DNA from: Gammaproteobacteria bacterium
Lineage (GTDB): Bacteria; Pseudomonadota; Gammaproteobacteria; PS1; Pseudothioglobaceae
Length of the DNA: 7,602 nucleotides
Reading direction: 5' to 3'
Assembly: GCA_003489145.1 (NCBI GenBank)
Contig: DNJI01000076.1
Location: 1 to 7,602 of the forward strand
Shown here in pieces: positions 6,217 to 7,602 of the stretch (position 1 is the first letter of the stretch; each line of letters starts with the position of its first letter). Both the position numbers and the translations under genes were made by a program. The notes beneath the pieces are model-generated. The model did not search any database, was not told the DNA's origin, and saw nothing but the letters and a program-made list of their open reading frames with translations.

Positions 6217-7512
6217 TTATGTTTGTTGTGTTACTTCCTGAAACTTTTTATTTTTAACGGTAACAGCTGCCTTTTCTAAAACAACTTCTTGCACCATTTT
6301 TTCAACCACTAATAGCTCAACATGTGTGAGTCTGGTTGGATCCTCATTGTAGTAGTCTATCATTTGTTGTGCATTTTCGCCATACATCTGTGACATTTCT
6401 TCTAACTTAGCATCCAATTGTTCTTTGCTTGCAGTGAGCTTATTACTGCTCGCAACTTCACCAATCAACAAACCTAATTTAACACGGCGCTCGCCTTCTG
6501 TATTAAAGGCAGAGGCTTCTAGATCGGCTTGAGGTTGCATACCTTGTTGCTGCATGCGTTCTTGCATTTCTTGAAGCAAGTTCTGCGCCTCACTATCAAT
6601 ACTGGCTTGCGGCACAGTAAAATTATTTGCCGCTAACAACGCATCAAAAATTGCATTTTTATTCTCTTCTGCAAGACGGTTGTCAATCTCAACACGCATT
6701 TGCTCTTTCATGCTCTTTTTCAAGGCATCCATGTCTTTTTCGCCAAATTTTTCAGCAAATTTATCATCTAACTTAGGCGCTTTAGGAGAGGCCACATCTG
6801 TTACAGTGATTTCAAAAGTAACTTCGTTGCCTGCTAACTGTGGCGCATGATAATCTTTAGGGAAAGTTAAATCTAAGCTGATTGATTTTCCCGGGGCAAC
6901 ATCAGTTAGGCCATCTTCAAAACCCTTAATCATTGAGCCTTTACCCAATATCAATTGAAAGTCAGTTGATTTACCACCATCAAATACTTTACCATCCATA
7001 ATGCCTTCAAAGTCAATCGTTACTTGATCGCCTTCTTTAGATTTACGCTTTACAGATTTATATTCAGTTGATTGAGTGATTAAACCTTCTAAGGTTTTTT
7101 CTTCATCGGCTTTGGTAATTTTTACTTTGGTTTGCTCGATTTTTAACTTAGAAAAATCAGCCACTTTAATCTTAGGATAAACTTCAAATTCAACCGTGTA
7201 AGAAAATTCCTCTTTGTCTTTTGAGTCTATTTTAGTAATGGTTGGTCGTGCTGCTGGCGTTACTTTTACCTCTGCCAATGCATCCACTAAAGTTTCGTTA
7301 ACAATGTCATTCACTGCATCTGAAGTTGCATTATCACCAAACTGCTTACGCAAAATAGACAAAGGCACTTTGCCCTTTCTAAAACCATCAATGGCGACTT
7401 GTGAGGCCATTTTTTGCAAAACTGCATCTGATTTCTGTTTAAAGATATCTGCAGGTAATTTAACCGTTAATGATCTTTTAAGGCCGTCTAATGTTTCTAG
7501 TGAAGTTTTCAT
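6217..7512 (-). CDS. tig: Trigger factor (ribosome-associated chaperone and peptidyl-prolyl isomerase)
   Basis: Trigger factor sits at the ribosomal exit tunnel and shields nascent chains; its middle domain is an FKBP-type proline isomerase. The 431 residues match the usual length (432 in E. coli). The N-terminal ribosome-binding domain (about 1-115) carries the docking signature GFRKGKVP (43-50). The FKBP-like domain (about 155-240) shows VTIDFEG (164-170) and GSMIKGFEDGL (192-202). The helical C-terminal chaperone domain (about 250-431) has a Q/M-rich stretch at 314-327. The ATG is the natural family start (MKTSLETLDG). The ribosome site is weak: a GGA 10 nt upstream in an AT-rich leader. 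tig is the first gene of the operon, directly behind a promoter, and its stop codon touches the start of clpP. The same tig-clpP-clpX-lon order is well known from Gammaproteobacteria. Confidence 0.98.
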   Translation of the reverse strand: MKTSLETLDGLKRSLTVKLPADIFKQKSDAVLQKMASQVAIDGFRKGKVPLSILRKQFGDNATSDAVNDIVNETLVDALAEVKVTPAARPTITKIDSKDKEEFSYTVEFEVYPKIKVADFSKLKIEQTKVKITKADEEKTLEGLITQSTEYKSVKRKSKEGDQVTIDFEGIMDGKVFDGGKSTDFQLILGKGSMIKGFEDGLTDVAPGKSISLDLTFPKDYHAPQLAGNEVTFEITVTDVASPKAPKLDDKFAEKFGEKDMDALKKSMKEQMRVEIDNRLAEENKNAIFDALLAANNFTVPQASIDSEAQNLLQEMQERMQQQGMQPQADLEASAFNTEGERRVKLGLLIGEVASSNKLTASKEQLDAKLEEMSQMYGENAQQMIDYYNEDPTRLTHVELLVVEKMVQEVVLEKAAVTVKNKKFQEVTQQT

Positions 7513-7549
7513 TTATTATAAATCCGATATTGTGCTTAAAAAAGAATGA

Positions 7550-7577
7550 ATTATACCCGATGGGGTCGTATTTTCAT
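7550..7577 (-). promoter_or_regulatory. Putative sigma-70-type promoter of the tig-clpP-clpX-hflX-lon operon
   Basis: On the minus strand a perfect TATAAT (7555-7550) follows ATGAAA (7577-7572, four of six matches to TTGACA) with a 16 bp spacer. The predicted start is about 7543, leaving a leader of roughly 30 nt before the tig ATG. No comparable intergenic space exists further down the five-gene series, so this is the likely main operon promoter. Internal promoters inside the genes are not excluded. Confidence 0.6.
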
Positions 7578-7584
7578 GTGCAAT
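7560..7584 (-). promoter_or_regulatory. Possible sigma-32 (heat-shock) promoter overlapping the tig promoter
   Basis: On the minus strand CCCCAT (7565-7560) matches the first six bases of the heat-shock -10 consensus CCCCATnT. Thirteen bases upstream, ATTGCA (7584-7579) matches CTTGAA at four of six positions; 13 is at the low end of the usual spacing. The next bases after CCCCAT (CGG) do not continue the consensus. Heat-shock control is known for clpP-clpX and lon in E. coli, which makes the site plausible, but the -35 is weak. Confidence 0.35.
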
Positions 7585-7602
7585 AAAAAAGGCAGTCAGG
7601 AC
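7585..7602 (-). terminator. Possible half terminator of the gene upstream of tig (cut by window edge)
   Basis: The minus strand reads GTCCTGACTGCC followed by six T (7590-7585). This looks like the 3' arm and T-tract of a rho-independent terminator whose other arm would lie beyond 7602. If so, the next gene upstream points the same way but is transcriptionally separate from tig. The partner arm cannot be seen, so this is tentative. Confidence 0.3.

Noticed and set aside
703..7512. Whole minus-strand operon considered as a novel system
   Set aside because: All five genes are full-length members of well-known families with intact active sites. Only the position of hflX and the regulatory signals are unusual.
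7214..7549. Plus-strand open frame of 111 codons reaching into the tig promoter
   Set aside because: It is antisense to the start of tig, has no recognisable motif or ribosome site, and would run against the operon promoter.

Overview
This window reads as ordinary chromosomal core sequence from a gammaproteobacterium of low to moderate GC content (close to 40% in the lines I sampled by eye). All six proteins match bacterial families over their full length. The trigger factor, ClpP, ClpX and Lon sequences are closest in style to Gammaproteobacteria. The periplasmic DsrE-like protein at the left would suit, but does not prove, a sulfur-metabolising lineage. I saw no mobile element, CRISPR array, tRNA or rRNA gene, and no sign of horizontal transfer.

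Layout from left to right. Positions 1-234 are an AT-rich intergenic stretch holding a TATAAT-type promoter and a small inverted repeat ahead of a plus-strand gene. That gene (235-648) encodes a secreted, single-cysteine DsrE/DsrF-family protein. A symmetric bidirectional terminator (666-692) separates it from five minus-strand genes that converge on it. In transcription order (right to left) these are tig (7512-6217), clpP (6216-5620), clpX (5606-4350), hflX (4328-3012) and lon (3039-703). Their junctions are very tight: 0, 13, 21 and -28 nt. They therefore look like one operon starting at a promoter at about 7550-7577 and ending at the shared terminator. The right edge (7513-7602) holds that promoter and possibly half of the terminator of the next gene upstream.

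The five proteins form a protein quality-control set. Trigger factor folds nascent chains at the ribosome exit. ClpX unfolds substrates and feeds them to the ClpP peptidase. Lon is a second, single-chain AAA+ protease. HflX is a GTPase that splits stalled or stress-damaged ribosomes. The catalytic and nucleotide-binding residues I looked for are present in all of them, so all appear functional.

The points most worth a second look are contextual. The first is the placement of hflX between clpX and lon instead of beside hfq. The second is a possible heat-shock (sigma-32-like) promoter overlapping the sigma-70-like promoter in front of tig. The third is the TTG start of hflX without a visible Shine-Dalgarno sequence. 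I did not find a previously undescribed system here.
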